NCBI RefSeq assembly: GCF_007830455.1
Contig: NZ_VLLB01000001.1
Span: 558,001-622,000, forward strand
From: Pseudoduganella lurida
GTDB lineage: Bacteria; Pseudomonadota; Gammaproteobacteria; Burkholderiales; Burkholderiaceae_D
Length of the DNA stretch: 64,000 nt
Direction of reading: 5' to 3'
Both the position numbers and the translations under genes were made by a program. Every line of letters begins with the position of its first letter. The first letter of the stretch is position 1. Below the pieces are notes generated by a model, which saw only the letters and a program-made list of their open reading frames with translations, was not told where the DNA came from and searched no databases. Of the stretch, positions 26,512 through 35,448 are shown piece after piece.

Positions 26512-28337
26512 GCCTGTTGATGCAAGCGTTGAAGAAGGCGGAGCGGGCGCGCCAGAGCGGGCTGCAGGAAGAGGACATCCCGGGGGGCACGGAAGCCGAG
26601 CGGGACGCTGCGCGGGCCGGCGAAGCGTCGCCTGGCGCGAGCACTGCCCCTGTACCGGCCGCCGTGCCGCCCGCGGCGGTCACCGGCCTGGAGCTGAGCC
26701 TGGAGCCGCTGGAACCGCTGCCGCCATCGTCGGGCGACGCCGCGTCGCCCGGCTCCGCTTTTTCGGCTGCCACCTCAGTTGGCACCGCAGCTGGCACCTC
26801 AGCTGGCCCCTCGCCTGCCCCCTTGGCGAACCCCTCGTCCTCGCCGATCGAGCCGGCCCGCGAAGCGGTGCACGATCCGGTGCCGCCGCAGGCTCGCCAC
26901 GAGGCGCCCCGCACGCGCCCCGATCCGGCCGCCATTCCCGTGACCGATGCGCGCGCCGCGCCCCGCCCGCCATCGGCCGCGCCGGAAGCGCCGCGTGCCC
27001 CCGGCGCGCCGGACCGCCGTGCCATGTCGCGCGATCCGCGCCCGCGCCGCGACGCCACGGCCGGCATCGACATTGCCCGCCTGCGCGTGTATGCGCTGGG
27101 CGGCGTGCTGGCCGTGATCGTGATCGTCTTCGTCTGGCTGTACCGGCAGGCCGTGATGGGTCCGGGCCCCGGTGCCGGCCTGCCCATGGTGCCGATGCCG
27201 CCGCCGAGCGCCACCGGCGCCACTAGCGTGGGCGGCGCGGCCGGTGCGCCGATCGTCGTCGCCCCCGTCGGCCCGCCGTACGGTCCGCAGGCCACCGTGG
27301 CGGAACAGCCGGTCTCGGTGGCCACCACCGCCACCCCAGCCACCGCCGCGCCGTCGCCTGCCCCCGATGCCGCCGCCACCCGCGCGCCGGATACCGCGTC
27401 GGCCACGCCACTGCTGGCCAACGAACCGGTGCGCCAGTCGCGCGCGGCACGCCGCACAGCCCCCGTTCCGCGCGGACCGACGCCGGCCCAGCTGGCCGCC
27501 ATTCCCGATCCGGAGGTCCGCCGCGAAGCGATACGCGATGCAGCCGAACGCGAGCTGCGTGACATGAAACAGCAGGCAGTCGAAACAGCCGATGCGGGTA
27601 CGCCGGCGGCCGCAGCCCCGGCGGTTGCGGGCCTGGCCGCTGCGCCGCTGGCCGCCGCCGGAACGCTGCCGGGTGGGGAGCCGGGCGACATGCGCATGGC
27701 GCGGGGCAAGCCGCGGCAGGGCGTCAACCCCTCCGTGCAGGCCGGCTACTCGGCGCTGCTGGCCGGCGACCTGGCCAGCGCGCGCCAGCAGTACGATGCC
27801 GCGCTGCGCAGCGACGCCAACAATCGCGACGCGCTGCTCGGCACGGCTGCGCTGGCGCGCCGCGAAGGACGCGATGCCGACGCGGCCGACGCCTACCAGC
27901 GCCTGCTGGCCCGCGATCCGCGCGATGCGGATGCGCTGGCCGGCATGGTGGCGCTGCGGCCCGGCGAAGGCGATGCGGCCGAACTGCGCCTGAAGGGTGC
28001 GCTGCGCAATGCGCCGGAAGGCGCCTCGCTGCACTTCGCATTGGGCAACCTGTACGCACGCCAGCGCCGCTGGCAGGAGGCCCAGCAGGCCTACTTCCAC
28101 GCCTGGTCCGCGGCGCCCGGCAACCCCGATTACGCCTTCAACCTGGCGATCGGCCTGGATCATATGAACCAGGGCCGGCTGGCGCGCGAGTATTACCAGC
28201 GGGCGCTGGCGCTGTCCGGCGGCCAGCCGGCCGGCTTCGACCGCGCCATGGCCGAGCGCCGCCTGCGCGAACTGGGCGGCAGCGCCGGCGCGGCCGATGC
28301 GGCGCCGGTGGTCCCAACGTCGGCACCGGGGAACTGA
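26508..28337 (+). CDS. MshN-like TPR inner-membrane protein of the second cluster
   Basis: A 609-residue protein with an MshN-like start (MSLLMQALKKAERAR), a very long Ala/Pro-rich cytoplasmic linker (about 25-190), one membrane helix (about 193-212) and a second Ala/Pro-rich periplasmic linker. TPR-type repeats occupy about 405-590 (YSALLAGDLASARQQYDAAL, DAADAYQRLLARDPRDADAL, FALGNLYARQRRWQEAQQAY). It is 250 residues longer than MshN (6205), almost all in linkers. It probably bridges the inner-membrane complex to the secretin. ATGA overlap with the secretin; the ATPase gene starts 5 bp later. Confidence 0.85.
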   Translation: MSLLMQALKKAERARQSGLQEEDIPGGTEAERDAARAGEASPGASTAPVPAAVPPAAVTGLELSLEPLEPLPPSSGDAASPGSAFSAATSVGTAAGTSAGPSPAPLANPSSSPIEPAREAVHDPVPPQARHEAPRTRPDPAAIPVTDARAAPRPPSAAPEAPRAPGAPDRRAMSRDPRPRRDATAGIDIARLRVYALGGVLAVIVIVFVWLYRQAVMGPGPGAGLPMVPMPPPSATGATSVGGAAGAPIVVAPVGPPYGPQATVAEQPVSVATTATPATAAPSPAPDAAATRAPDTASATPLLANEPVRQSRAARRTAPVPRGPTPAQLAAIPDPEVRREAIRDAAERELRDMKQQAVETADAGTPAAAAPAVAGLAAAPLAAAGTLPGGEPGDMRMARGKPRQGVNPSVQAGYSALLAGDLASARQQYDAALRSDANNRDALLGTAALARREGRDADAADAYQRLLARDPRDADALAGMVALRPGEGDAAELRLKGALRNAPEGASLHFALGNLYARQRRWQEAQQAYFHAWSAAPGNPDYAFNLAIGLDHMNQGRLAREYYQRALALSGGQPAGFDRAMAERRLRELGGSAGAADAAPVVPTSAPGN

Positions 28338-28342
28338 GCACG

Positions 28343-30037
28343 ATGCCGCAACCGGCCAAGCTACCCATCGGCAAACTGCTGATCGAAAAAGGCGTCATCA
28401 GCGAAGACCAGCTGCGCATCGCGCTGATCGAACAGAAACGGGAAAAGGAACCGCTGGGCCGGCTGCTTGTCGGCCTCGGCTTCGTCACCGAGGCCACGAT
28501 CCGCGAAGCGCTGTCGGAGAACCTGAACACCCAGTCCGCGGACCTGAACAGCCTCGTCGTCGATGCCATTGCCTTGAAGCTGATTCCGAAGGACGTGGCG
28601 AAGCGCTACAGCGTGTTCCCCATCGTCTACGAGCGGGACAAGGACAACCTGGTGCTGGCCATGTCCAACACCAGCAACATCGTGGCGCTGGACCAGATCC
28701 ACGCGATGCTGGTCAAGGGCATCACCGTCACGCCGCTGCTGGTCAACGAATCGGACATCCTGCGCGCCATCGACCAGTACTACGGCTTCGAGCTGTCGAT
28801 CGACGGCATCCTGCAGGAGATCGAGACGGGCGAGGTGTCGTACCAGGGCGCGGCGGACGAGTACAGCCACCCGATGGTGCGGCTGATCGACGCGCTGCTG
28901 GCGGACGCCGTGCAGAATGGCGCCTCGGACATCCACTTCGAGCCGGAGCATGGCTTCCTGCGCATCCGCTACCGCATCGACGGCATCCTGCGCCAGATCC
29001 GCAGCCTGCACAAGTCCTACTGGCCGGCGATGGCCGTGCGGCTGAAGGTGATCAGCAACATGAACATCGCCGAGATGCGCTCGCCGCAGGACGGCCGGAT
29101 CGCCATCAAGTTCTCCGGCCGCCAGATCGACTTCCGCGCCAGCGCGCAGCCCACCACGCACGGCGAGAACTTCGTGCTGCGCGTGCTGGACCGCCAGAAA
29201 GGCATTGTGCCGCTCGACGGCCTGGGCCTGGCCGAGCACGAGCTCGACGTGCTCAAGCTGATGATCGCCCGGCCCGATGGCCTGATCCTCGTCACCGGCC
29301 CGACCGGCAGCGGCAAGACCACCACGCTGTACTCGATCCTCAACCATATCAACACCGAGGGCGTCAACATCATGACGCTGGAGGACCCGGTCGAGTACCC
29401 GATGAACATGATCCGGCAGACCTCCGTCAACGAATCGACCAAGCTGGGGTTCGCGGACGGCATCCGCTCGATCCTGCGCCAGGATCCGGACGTGATCCTG
29501 GTCGGCGAGATCCGCGACAAGGAAACGGCCGACATGGCGCTGGCCGCCGCGATGACGGGCCACCAGGTGTATTCGACGCTGCACACCAATTCCGCGGTCG
29601 GCGCGATTCCCCGCCTGCTCGACATCGGCGTGATCGCCGACGTCCTGGCCGGGAACATCATCGGCATCATCGCCCAGCGGCTGGTGCGGCGCCTGTGCGT
29701 GCACTGCCGGGACGGCGCCGAGGCGGATGCGCTGGAACGGCGCCTGCTGGGCCTCGGTCCGGAGGACCGTCCAGCCACCATCTACCGCGCCGTGGGTTGC
29801 GGGCGCTGCGCCCACCAGGGCTACAAGGGCCGCGTTGCGATCATGGAACTGCTCAAGATGAACGGCGAGCTCGATGAACTGGTGGCGCGCCGCGCGCCGG
29901 TACGCGAACTGCGCGCGGCCGCCCATGCGGCCGGCTTCCGCTCGCTGGTGGACGACGGCATGCGCCGCGTGCTGGAAGGCGTGACGACGCTGGAAGAAAT
30001 CTCGCGCGTCGTCGACCTCACGGACAGGCTGGCCTGA
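28343..30037 (+). CDS. GspE/PilB-family filament ATPase of the second cluster
   Basis: A 564-residue assembly ATPase related to MshE. It keeps an MshEN-like N-terminal domain (about 1-145) but the opening motif is PIGKLL instead of RLGxxL, and the second repeat reads ALSENL where MshE has ALARQL, so c-di-GMP binding may be weakened or lost. The core has Walker A GPTGSGKTT (319-327), Asp box MTLEDPVEY, Walker B VILVGEIRD (385-393) and His box STLHTN. Zinc cysteines are C452, C455, C486 and C489. It is close to extension ATPases rather than PilT. Its stop shares a base with the start of the platform gene. Confidence 0.93.
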   Translation: MPQPAKLPIGKLLIEKGVISEDQLRIALIEQKREKEPLGRLLVGLGFVTEATIREALSENLNTQSADLNSLVVDAIALKLIPKDVAKRYSVFPIVYERDKDNLVLAMSNTSNIVALDQIHAMLVKGITVTPLLVNESDILRAIDQYYGFELSIDGILQEIETGEVSYQGAADEYSHPMVRLIDALLADAVQNGASDIHFEPEHGFLRIRYRIDGILRQIRSLHKSYWPAMAVRLKVISNMNIAEMRSPQDGRIAIKFSGRQIDFRASAQPTTHGENFVLRVLDRQKGIVPLDGLGLAEHELDVLKLMIARPDGLILVTGPTGSGKTTTLYSILNHINTEGVNIMTLEDPVEYPMNMIRQTSVNESTKLGFADGIRSILRQDPDVILVGEIRDKETADMALAAAMTGHQVYSTLHTNSAVGAIPRLLDIGVIADVLAGNIIGIIAQRLVRRLCVHCRDGAEADALERRLLGLGPEDRPATIYRAVGCGRCAHQGYKGRVAIMELLKMNGELDELVARRAPVRELRAAAHAAGFRSLVDDGMRRVLEGVTTLEEISRVVDLTDRLA

Positions 30038-31242
30038 TGCCCCAGTATATCTACCGCGCCATGGACGCGGCCGGCGACATCGTGCCCGGCAACATGGACG
30101 CGCTGAACGTGCCGGACCTGGAGCTGCGCCTGTCGCGCATGGAGCTGGACCTGATCGACTACCGGCAGTCGCGCCAGCGGGTCATCGCGTTCGGGCGCCG
30201 CTCGATCGACCGGCGCGACCTGATCAACTTCTGCTTCCACATGGAGCAGATGGCCAGCGCCGGCGTGCCGATCCTCGATGCGTTGAACGACCTGCGCGAT
30301 TCTATGGACCACCCGCGCTTCCGCGAGATCATCACGGACCTGATCGAGAACATCGAGGGCGGCGTGGCGCTGTCCGACGCGCTGGCCAACTACCCGGAAG
30401 CGTTCGACCAGACCTTCACGAGCCTGGTGCGGGCCGGCGAGGAAAGCGGCAAGGTCAACGAGGTGTTCCGCAACCTGGCCGACAGCCTGAAATGGCAGGA
30501 CGAGCTGGCGGCCCAGGCGAAGAAGATCATCACCTACCCGTCCGTCGTGCTGGTGGTGGTGACGGGCGTGATGTTCTTCCTGATGATCTACCTGGTGCCG
30601 CAGCTCACCAGCTTCATCCGCAACATGGGCCAGGAACTGCCATTCCACACGCGCGCGCTGATCGCCGTGTCGAACGTGTTCATCGATTACTGGTACCTGC
30701 TGCTGGCCGCGCCGTTCGCGCTGTGGTTCGGGCTGCGCTGGTGGCTGGCCCGCAATGCCCGCGCCGCCTTCGCGTTCGACGGCCTGAAGCTGCGCGTCTG
30801 GCCCGTCGGCCCCGTGCTGCACAAGATCATCCTGGCCCGCTTCGCTACCTTCTTCGCGATGATGTACGGCTCCGGCATCACGGTGCTCGAATGCATCCGC
30901 CTGTCCGAAGGCATCGCCGGCAACCGCGTGGTGGCCGCCGCGCTGCGCCGCGCCGCGCAGCAGATTTCCGAGGGCCGCACGGTCAGCGCGGCATTCGGGC
31001 TGACGGGCATCTTCCCGCCGCTGGTGGTGCGCATGCTCAAGGTCGGCGAGGCCACCGGCGCGCTGGATGGCGCACTGCGCAACGTGGCCTATTTCTACAA
31101 CCGTGAAGTACGCGAACAGATCGACCGCGTGCAGTCGATGATCGAACCGGCGATGACGGTGCTGCTCGGCCTGCTGCTGGGCTGGATCATGCTGTCCGTC
31201 CTCGGTCCCATCTACGACACGATCAGTGCGATCCGGATCTGA
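30037..31242 (+). CDS. GspF/PilC-family platform protein of the second cluster
   Basis: A 401-residue polytopic inner-membrane protein paralogous to MshG. It contains two T2SSF domains (about 65-190 and 265-390) marked by FCFHMEQMASAGVPILDAL with LVRAGEESGKVNEVF, and by FATFFAMMYGSGITVLECI with MLKVGEATGALDGAL. Hydrophobic helices lie near 167-190, 215-235 and 372-395. It interacts with the ATPase just upstream, with which it shares a 1-bp stop/start overlap. Confidence 0.94.
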   Translation: MPQYIYRAMDAAGDIVPGNMDALNVPDLELRLSRMELDLIDYRQSRQRVIAFGRRSIDRRDLINFCFHMEQMASAGVPILDALNDLRDSMDHPRFREIITDLIENIEGGVALSDALANYPEAFDQTFTSLVRAGEESGKVNEVFRNLADSLKWQDELAAQAKKIITYPSVVLVVVTGVMFFLMIYLVPQLTSFIRNMGQELPFHTRALIAVSNVFIDYWYLLLAAPFALWFGLRWWLARNARAAFAFDGLKLRVWPVGPVLHKIILARFATFFAMMYGSGITVLECIRLSEGIAGNRVVAAALRRAAQQISEGRTVSAAFGLTGIFPPLVVRMLKVGEATGALDGALRNVAYFYNREVREQIDRVQSMIEPAMTVLLGLLLGWIMLSVLGPIYDTISAIRI

Positions 31243-31243
31243 C

Positions 31244-32875
31244 ATGTTCGCCAATCTTCTTGCCAAGCAGCTGTTCTATGTCACCAGCGACCAGCTGCAT
31301 GCCTACCAGTGGCAGCACGGCACGCTGTCCGGCCCCGACGTCTTTCCGGCCACGCGCGCGGGCCTGGACGATTTCCTCGCCTACCTCGACAGCCAGGGCG
31401 GCCGGCCGGCCTACCTGCTGACCGACCTGATCGAAGAGGACTTCACGCGCCTGCTGCTGCCCCACGTGGGTGGCCGCGCCGGCCGCAAGCTGCGCGCGCG
31501 CCGGCTGGTGCAGCAGTACCGCGACACGCCCTACCGCACCGCGCACGTGCAGGGGCGCAGCGAGGAAGGCCGGCGCGACGACATGGTGCTGTTCACGGCG
31601 CTGACCAACCCGCTGCTGCTGACGCCGTGGGTCGATGCCATGGAACTGATGCAGACGCCGCTGGCGGGCATCTACTCGACGGCGCTGATGGGCCGGGACG
31701 TGCTGCGCCTGGCTACCGCGCGCCATCGGCACATCCTGCTGGTGACCCGCCAGGCGGCCGGCCTGCGCCAGACGTATTTCCGCGCCGGCGCGGTGAAGTT
31801 CTCGCGGCTGGTGCACGGCACGCCCGTCGCCGGCCCGGTGCGCGCGCTGGCGGAGGAAACCCGCAAGACGCAGCAGTTCCTCACCAGCGTGCGGCTGCTG
31901 GAACGGGGCGACGTGCTGCACGTGGTGGTGCTGGCCGATCCGGAACTGGCCGCCGGCCTGTCAGCCGGCGTGGAGAATGGCGCCGAGACGATCTACCGCA
32001 TCGTGTCCGTCGACACGGTGCTGCCGGCGCCGCGGGCCGGCAGGCTGTTCGGCATCGCGGACCAGCCTGCCGCGGGCCCTGGCGGAACGGGGGCGACGGG
32101 CGGCGCGGTCGCCAGTGCGACCGATACGCTGATGCTGTCGTTGCTGGCGCGCCAGGCGCCGGCCAGCCACTACCCCACGGGCGCGGCCGGCAATTACTAC
32201 CGCCTGTGGCGCGTGCGTCTGTCGCTGTTCGCTTCCAGCGTGGTCCTGGCCGCGGCAGGCGTGGCGTGGAGCGTGGCCAACGTGGCGAGCCACGTGATCG
32301 CGCGCGACCATGCCGAGGCGCTGCAATCGGAAACGCGCCACTATCGCGCCAGCTACAATGCCAGCATGTCCAGCATGCCGCCCACGGTCGACAAGACCGC
32401 CAACATGCGCGCCGCCGTGTCGATCGACCGGATGGTGGCGCGCCAGGGCCCTTGGCCGATGCAGATGGTGGGCATGGTCAGCGCGACGCTGGAGCGCTCG
32501 CCGCAGATCCGGCTGATCCAGCTCGACTGGCGCGCCGCCGTGCCGGGTGCGCCCACCGTGTCGCCGGGCGGGGCCCCTGGCGCCGCGGGACTGGTCGCGC
32601 CCACTTCGTCGTTCGCGCTGGGCATCCCGACGGCGCCGCAGCAGACCTTGCGCCTGCAGGCGGAGGTGGTCTCGGCGCCGAACGATTACCGCAGGGTGCT
32701 GGGAGAGATGAATGCGTTTGCGCAGCGGCTCGCCGGCATGCCGCGCATGTCCGTCGAGATCGTGCAGCTGCCGTTCGACATCCGTCCGAACGTCAAGCTG
32801 TCCGGCAGCGTCGGCACGCCCACCACCAACCCGGACGAGAACAAATTCACGCTGGACATCACATGGACGCCCTGA
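31244..32875 (+). CDS. Bitopic inner-membrane protein, probable PilM/PilN-like (GspL-type) fusion
   Basis: A 543-residue protein with a long cytoplasmic region (1-320) lacking a signal peptide, one membrane helix (about 324-346) and a periplasmic part with a coiled-coil-like stretch followed by LRLQAEVVSAPNDYRRVLGEM and a final LDITWTP strand. This layout, cytoplasmic domain plus PilN-like periplasmic domain, is that of GspL, equal to a PilM-PilN fusion, and no separate PilM or PilN gene exists in the cluster. I see no clear actin-type nucleotide motif, so the homology is positional and architectural. The ATG at 31244, 1 bp after the preceding stop, is chosen over a GTG at 31226. It overlaps the PilO-like gene by 13 bp. 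Confidence 0.7.
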   Translation: MFANLLAKQLFYVTSDQLHAYQWQHGTLSGPDVFPATRAGLDDFLAYLDSQGGRPAYLLTDLIEEDFTRLLLPHVGGRAGRKLRARRLVQQYRDTPYRTAHVQGRSEEGRRDDMVLFTALTNPLLLTPWVDAMELMQTPLAGIYSTALMGRDVLRLATARHRHILLVTRQAAGLRQTYFRAGAVKFSRLVHGTPVAGPVRALAEETRKTQQFLTSVRLLERGDVLHVVVLADPELAAGLSAGVENGAETIYRIVSVDTVLPAPRAGRLFGIADQPAAGPGGTGATGGAVASATDTLMLSLLARQAPASHYPTGAAGNYYRLWRVRLSLFASSVVLAAAGVAWSVANVASHVIARDHAEALQSETRHYRASYNASMSSMPPTVDKTANMRAAVSIDRMVARQGPWPMQMVGMVSATLERSPQIRLIQLDWRAAVPGAPTVSPGGAPGAAGLVAPTSSFALGIPTAPQQTLRLQAEVVSAPNDYRRVLGEMNAFAQRLAGMPRMSVEIVQLPFDIRPNVKLSGSVGTPTTNPDENKFTLDITWTP

Positions 32876-33531
32876 ACAGCAACGGCCCGGCAGTCACCCG
32901 CATCCGGCTGCCCTACTGGATCCGCGACTTCGCGCTGGTCCGCCCGGCGGTGCTGACGTTTGCCGCCACGGCCTGCCTGAGCGTGGGCGCCATCACGGCC
33001 AGCTACTGGCAGCTGGACGATGCGCGGCAGGAAGAACGGCGCGCCCTGGAAACGCGCGAGGCGGCACGCCGCAGTTTCCTGTACGCCGAATCGGAAAAGC
33101 AGGAGATCCGCGCCTACCAGCCCCTGTTCCTGGAACTGCGGCGGCGGCACATCGTGGGCGCCGAGAACCGGCTCGACTGGGTGGAAGCGATCCGCCAGAT
33201 CCAGGAGGGCCGGCACCTGCTGCCCGTCACATACGAGATCGAGCCGCAGCAGCCCTACAAGCTGGAGGGCCGCCTCGCCACCGCCGACTACCAGCTGCGT
33301 GGCAGCCGCATGACGCTGCACATGGACCTGCTGCACGAAATGGACCTGTTCAATTTCCTCGACGACCTGCGCCAGAAGGGCGTATTCACCGTGCAGCAGT
33401 GCGCACTGCGCCGCATTCCCGTCACCAGCGCTGCGCCCGCGGGGGGCCGGAACGCCACGCTGTCCTCCGACTGCACGCTGAACTGGCTGACGCTGACCCC
33501 GATGCCGCGCCGCGGCGGGAGCTCCCGGTGA
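32863..33531 (+). CDS. PilO/MshJ-like inner-membrane protein of the second cluster
   Basis: A 222-residue bitopic protein: short cytoplasmic N-terminus, one membrane helix (about 27-46), a charged coiled coil (ARQEERRALETREAARRS) and a periplasmic domain with LPVTYEIEPQQPYKLEG and MTLHMDLLHEMDLFNFLDDL, the strand-helix pattern of PilO/GspM ferredoxin-like folds. Position after the PilM/N-like gene supports this. Its stop overlaps the GTG start of the next gene (GTGA). Confidence 0.78.
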   Translation: MDALNSNGPAVTRIRLPYWIRDFALVRPAVLTFAATACLSVGAITASYWQLDDARQEERRALETREAARRSFLYAESEKQEIRAYQPLFLELRRRHIVGAENRLDWVEAIRQIQEGRHLLPVTYEIEPQQPYKLEGRLATADYQLRGSRMTLHMDLLHEMDLFNFLDDLRQKGVFTVQQCALRRIPVTSAAPAGGRNATLSSDCTLNWLTLTPMPRRGGSSR

Positions 33532-33968
33532 GACGCCGCACACCGCGAGTGCGCCCGGCCGCGCTGGCGTTCGCCACGCTGTTCGGTCTCGCCGATGCGG
33601 CGGCGCAGACCTCCTACCAGTCGATGGGCCGGCTGTTCACCACGCCGTCCGAGCGCATGATGCTGGAACGGCAGCGCTCCGACAACCGGGCCGCCGCCGC
33701 GGCACCGGCGACGCCGGCCGGTCCGGCGCTGCCACCCGTGCCGGAGGCCGCGCCGGCGCCTCCGCCGGCGCCGCAGCGGGTTGGCGGCTTCGTGCGCCGC
33801 AGCGACGGGCGCGCCACGGTCTGGGTCGACGACGAAGCGCGCGAAACGACCCTGCCGCGCGTGGCGCCAGGTGCGCCGCTGCCCGTCGATCTCGGCGGCC
33901 GCAACGTGATCATCAAGCCGGGCCAGTCCTACGATCCGTCCAATGGCACGATCCAGGACCCGCGCTGA
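33528..33968 (+). CDS. Small exported protein in the MshK/PilP-like position
   Basis: A 146-residue protein starting with GTG at 33528 (GTGA overlap with the PilO-like gene). It has a signal peptide (LAFATLFGLADAAAQ), an Ala/Pro-rich linker and a C-terminal small beta domain, RVGGFVRRSDGRATVWVDDEAR, ending with VIIKPGQSYDPSNGTIQD. In MSHA and T4P loci the gene after PilO encodes MshK or PilP, which contact the secretin, so that role is inferred. There is no clear PilP lipobox. The last 26 bp overlap the next gene. Confidence 0.65.
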   Translation: MRRRTPRVRPAALAFATLFGLADAAAQTSYQSMGRLFTTPSERMMLERQRSDNRAAAAAPATPAGPALPPVPEAAPAPPPAPQRVGGFVRRSDGRATVWVDDEARETTLPRVAPGAPLPVDLGGRNVIIKPGQSYDPSNGTIQDPR

Positions 33969-34701
33969 CGGCCGGCGCCACGGCGCGCTGGCGGGCCGGC
34001 GCGAAGGCGGCGCCGCGCTGCTGCTGTTGCTGGCCCTCGTGCTGGCCGGCTTCGCCACGCTGCTCATTGCCGTGTTCGGCCGCAGCGACGTGGAGCGGCT
34101 GCGCGAGCGCCGCACGCAGGCGACGCTCGCGCAGGCCTCCGACGCGCTGATCGGCTTCGCCAGCACGCATGGCCGGCTGCCACGGCCGGCGGTGTCGGCG
34201 GTCGATGGCCAGGAGCGTGCCACGCCGTGCACGGACGAAGCCTCGTGCAGCGGTTTCCTGCCGTGGGTGACGCTGGGCGTGGACGGCGCGGACAGCTGGG
34301 GCAAGCGGCTGCGCTACAGCGTCACGCCGCTGTACACGACCGCGCCGATCCAGCGCCTGAACGCGGTGGCCACCAAGCGGGTGCTGACGCGCAGCGGCGA
34401 TGGCCAGCTGCGCTACGAGGTCGGCCAGGATGCCTGCCTGATCTACGCGCAATGCGCCCCGGCGGTGGTGTATTCTCAGGGCCGCAACAATCTCGGCACG
34501 GACAGCAACGGCCTGGCGCAGGCCGGCGCGCAGCCCGGCAACGAAGACGAAATCGGCAACGACGTGGCGAGCACCGAATTCATGCGCCGTGCCGCCAGCA
34601 CCAACCCGGCGGCACCCGGCGGGCCGTTCGACGACCTGCTGGTCGCGCTGCCCCTGACAACCCTGTATGAAAGGATGGCGGCAGCCCGCACGCTGCCGTA
34701 G
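33943..34701 (+). CDS. Pilin-like protein without a prepilin cleavage motif, paralogue of the next gene
   Basis: A 252-residue membrane-anchored protein. The N-terminal helix RREGGAALLLLLALVLAGFATLL is preceded by a basic leader, but it has no FTLVE-type motif and no glutamate at +5. The body is clearly related to the prepilin at 34705: ALIGFASTHGRLP against ALIGFAVRNGYLP, GFLPWVTLGVDGADSW against GFLPWATLGLAKLDSW, and a closing FDDLLVALPLTTLYERM against FDDLVVWVSPNILFNRM. Loss of the cleavage signal resembles MshP and GspK-like tip components, so a tip or initiation role is an inference. It starts within the preceding gene by 26 bp; 3 bp separate it from the paralogue. Confidence 0.78.
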   Translation: MARSRTRADGRRHGALAGRREGGAALLLLLALVLAGFATLLIAVFGRSDVERLRERRTQATLAQASDALIGFASTHGRLPRPAVSAVDGQERATPCTDEASCSGFLPWVTLGVDGADSWGKRLRYSVTPLYTTAPIQRLNAVATKRVLTRSGDGQLRYEVGQDACLIYAQCAPAVVYSQGRNNLGTDSNGLAQAGAQPGNEDEIGNDVASTEFMRRAASTNPAAPGGPFDDLLVALPLTTLYERMAAARTLP

Positions 34702-34704
34702 AAC

Positions 34705-35448
34705 ATGAAGCAGTTCCCCGCCCCGCCCCGCCGCGCCGCGCGCCATACCGCACGCCACGGCGGCTTCACGCTCGTCGAGATCGCGATCGTGCTGGTCGTC
34801 GTCGGCCTGCTGATCGGTGGGCTGCTCACGCCGCTGTCGTCGCAGCTGGAGCAGCGCCGCACCGCCGACACGCAGCGCGCGATGGAAGAGGCGCGCGAGG
34901 CGCTGATCGGCTTTGCCGTACGCAACGGCTACCTGCCCTGCCCCGCGATCTCGGCCGCCAACGGCCTGGAAGACCGCTCGGGCGAGCGCTGCACGAACGA
35001 GCGGCGCATGGGCTTCCTGCCCTGGGCCACGCTGGGCCTGGCCAAGCTGGACAGCTGGGACCATGTGTTCCTGTACAGCGCCACGCCGGACTTCACCGAC
35101 AGTGCCGTGCCGTTCCGCCTGGCCACGCCGCGCGACATCACGGTGGCCACCCGCGACGCAGCCGGCAACCTGGCCGCCGCCACCGCGCCGAACGACATCC
35201 CCGCCGTGATCCTGTCGACCGGCAGGAACGGCTACGGCGGCTTTTCCGACCTGGGCGTGCGCGCCGCCGATGCCGGTACCGGCAACCTCGACGAGAAGGT
35301 CAACCTGAACCCGGCCGGTACCGCATTCGTGATGCGGGGCGTCAGCGACAATGCCAAGCTGCCAGGCGGCGCGTTCGACGACCTCGTCGTGTGGGTGTCG
35401 CCGAACATCCTGTTCAACCGGATGATCGCCGCCCAGCGCCTGCCATGA
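34705..35448 (+). CDS. Prepilin of the second cluster (type II secretion-type pseudopilin family)
   Basis: A 247-residue prepilin with cleavage site RHGG|FTLVEIAIVLVVVGLLIGG (glycine 20, glutamate +5). After the helix comes the family stretch RAMEEAREALIGFAVRNGYLPCPA, then a globular domain with paired cysteines (CPA and ERCTNE). Mature length is about 227 aa, large for a major pilin, so it is likely a minor pilin or tip subunit. It overlaps the ABC permease start as ATGA, tying transporter and filament genes into one transcription unit. Confidence 0.87.
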   Translation: MKQFPAPPRRAARHTARHGGFTLVEIAIVLVVVGLLIGGLLTPLSSQLEQRRTADTQRAMEEAREALIGFAVRNGYLPCPAISAANGLEDRSGERCTNERRMGFLPWATLGLAKLDSWDHVFLYSATPDFTDSAVPFRLATPRDITVATRDAAGNLAAATAPNDIPAVILSTGRNGYGGFSDLGVRAADAGTGNLDEKVNLNPAGTAFVMRGVSDNAKLPGGAFDDLVVWVSPNILFNRMIAAQRLP

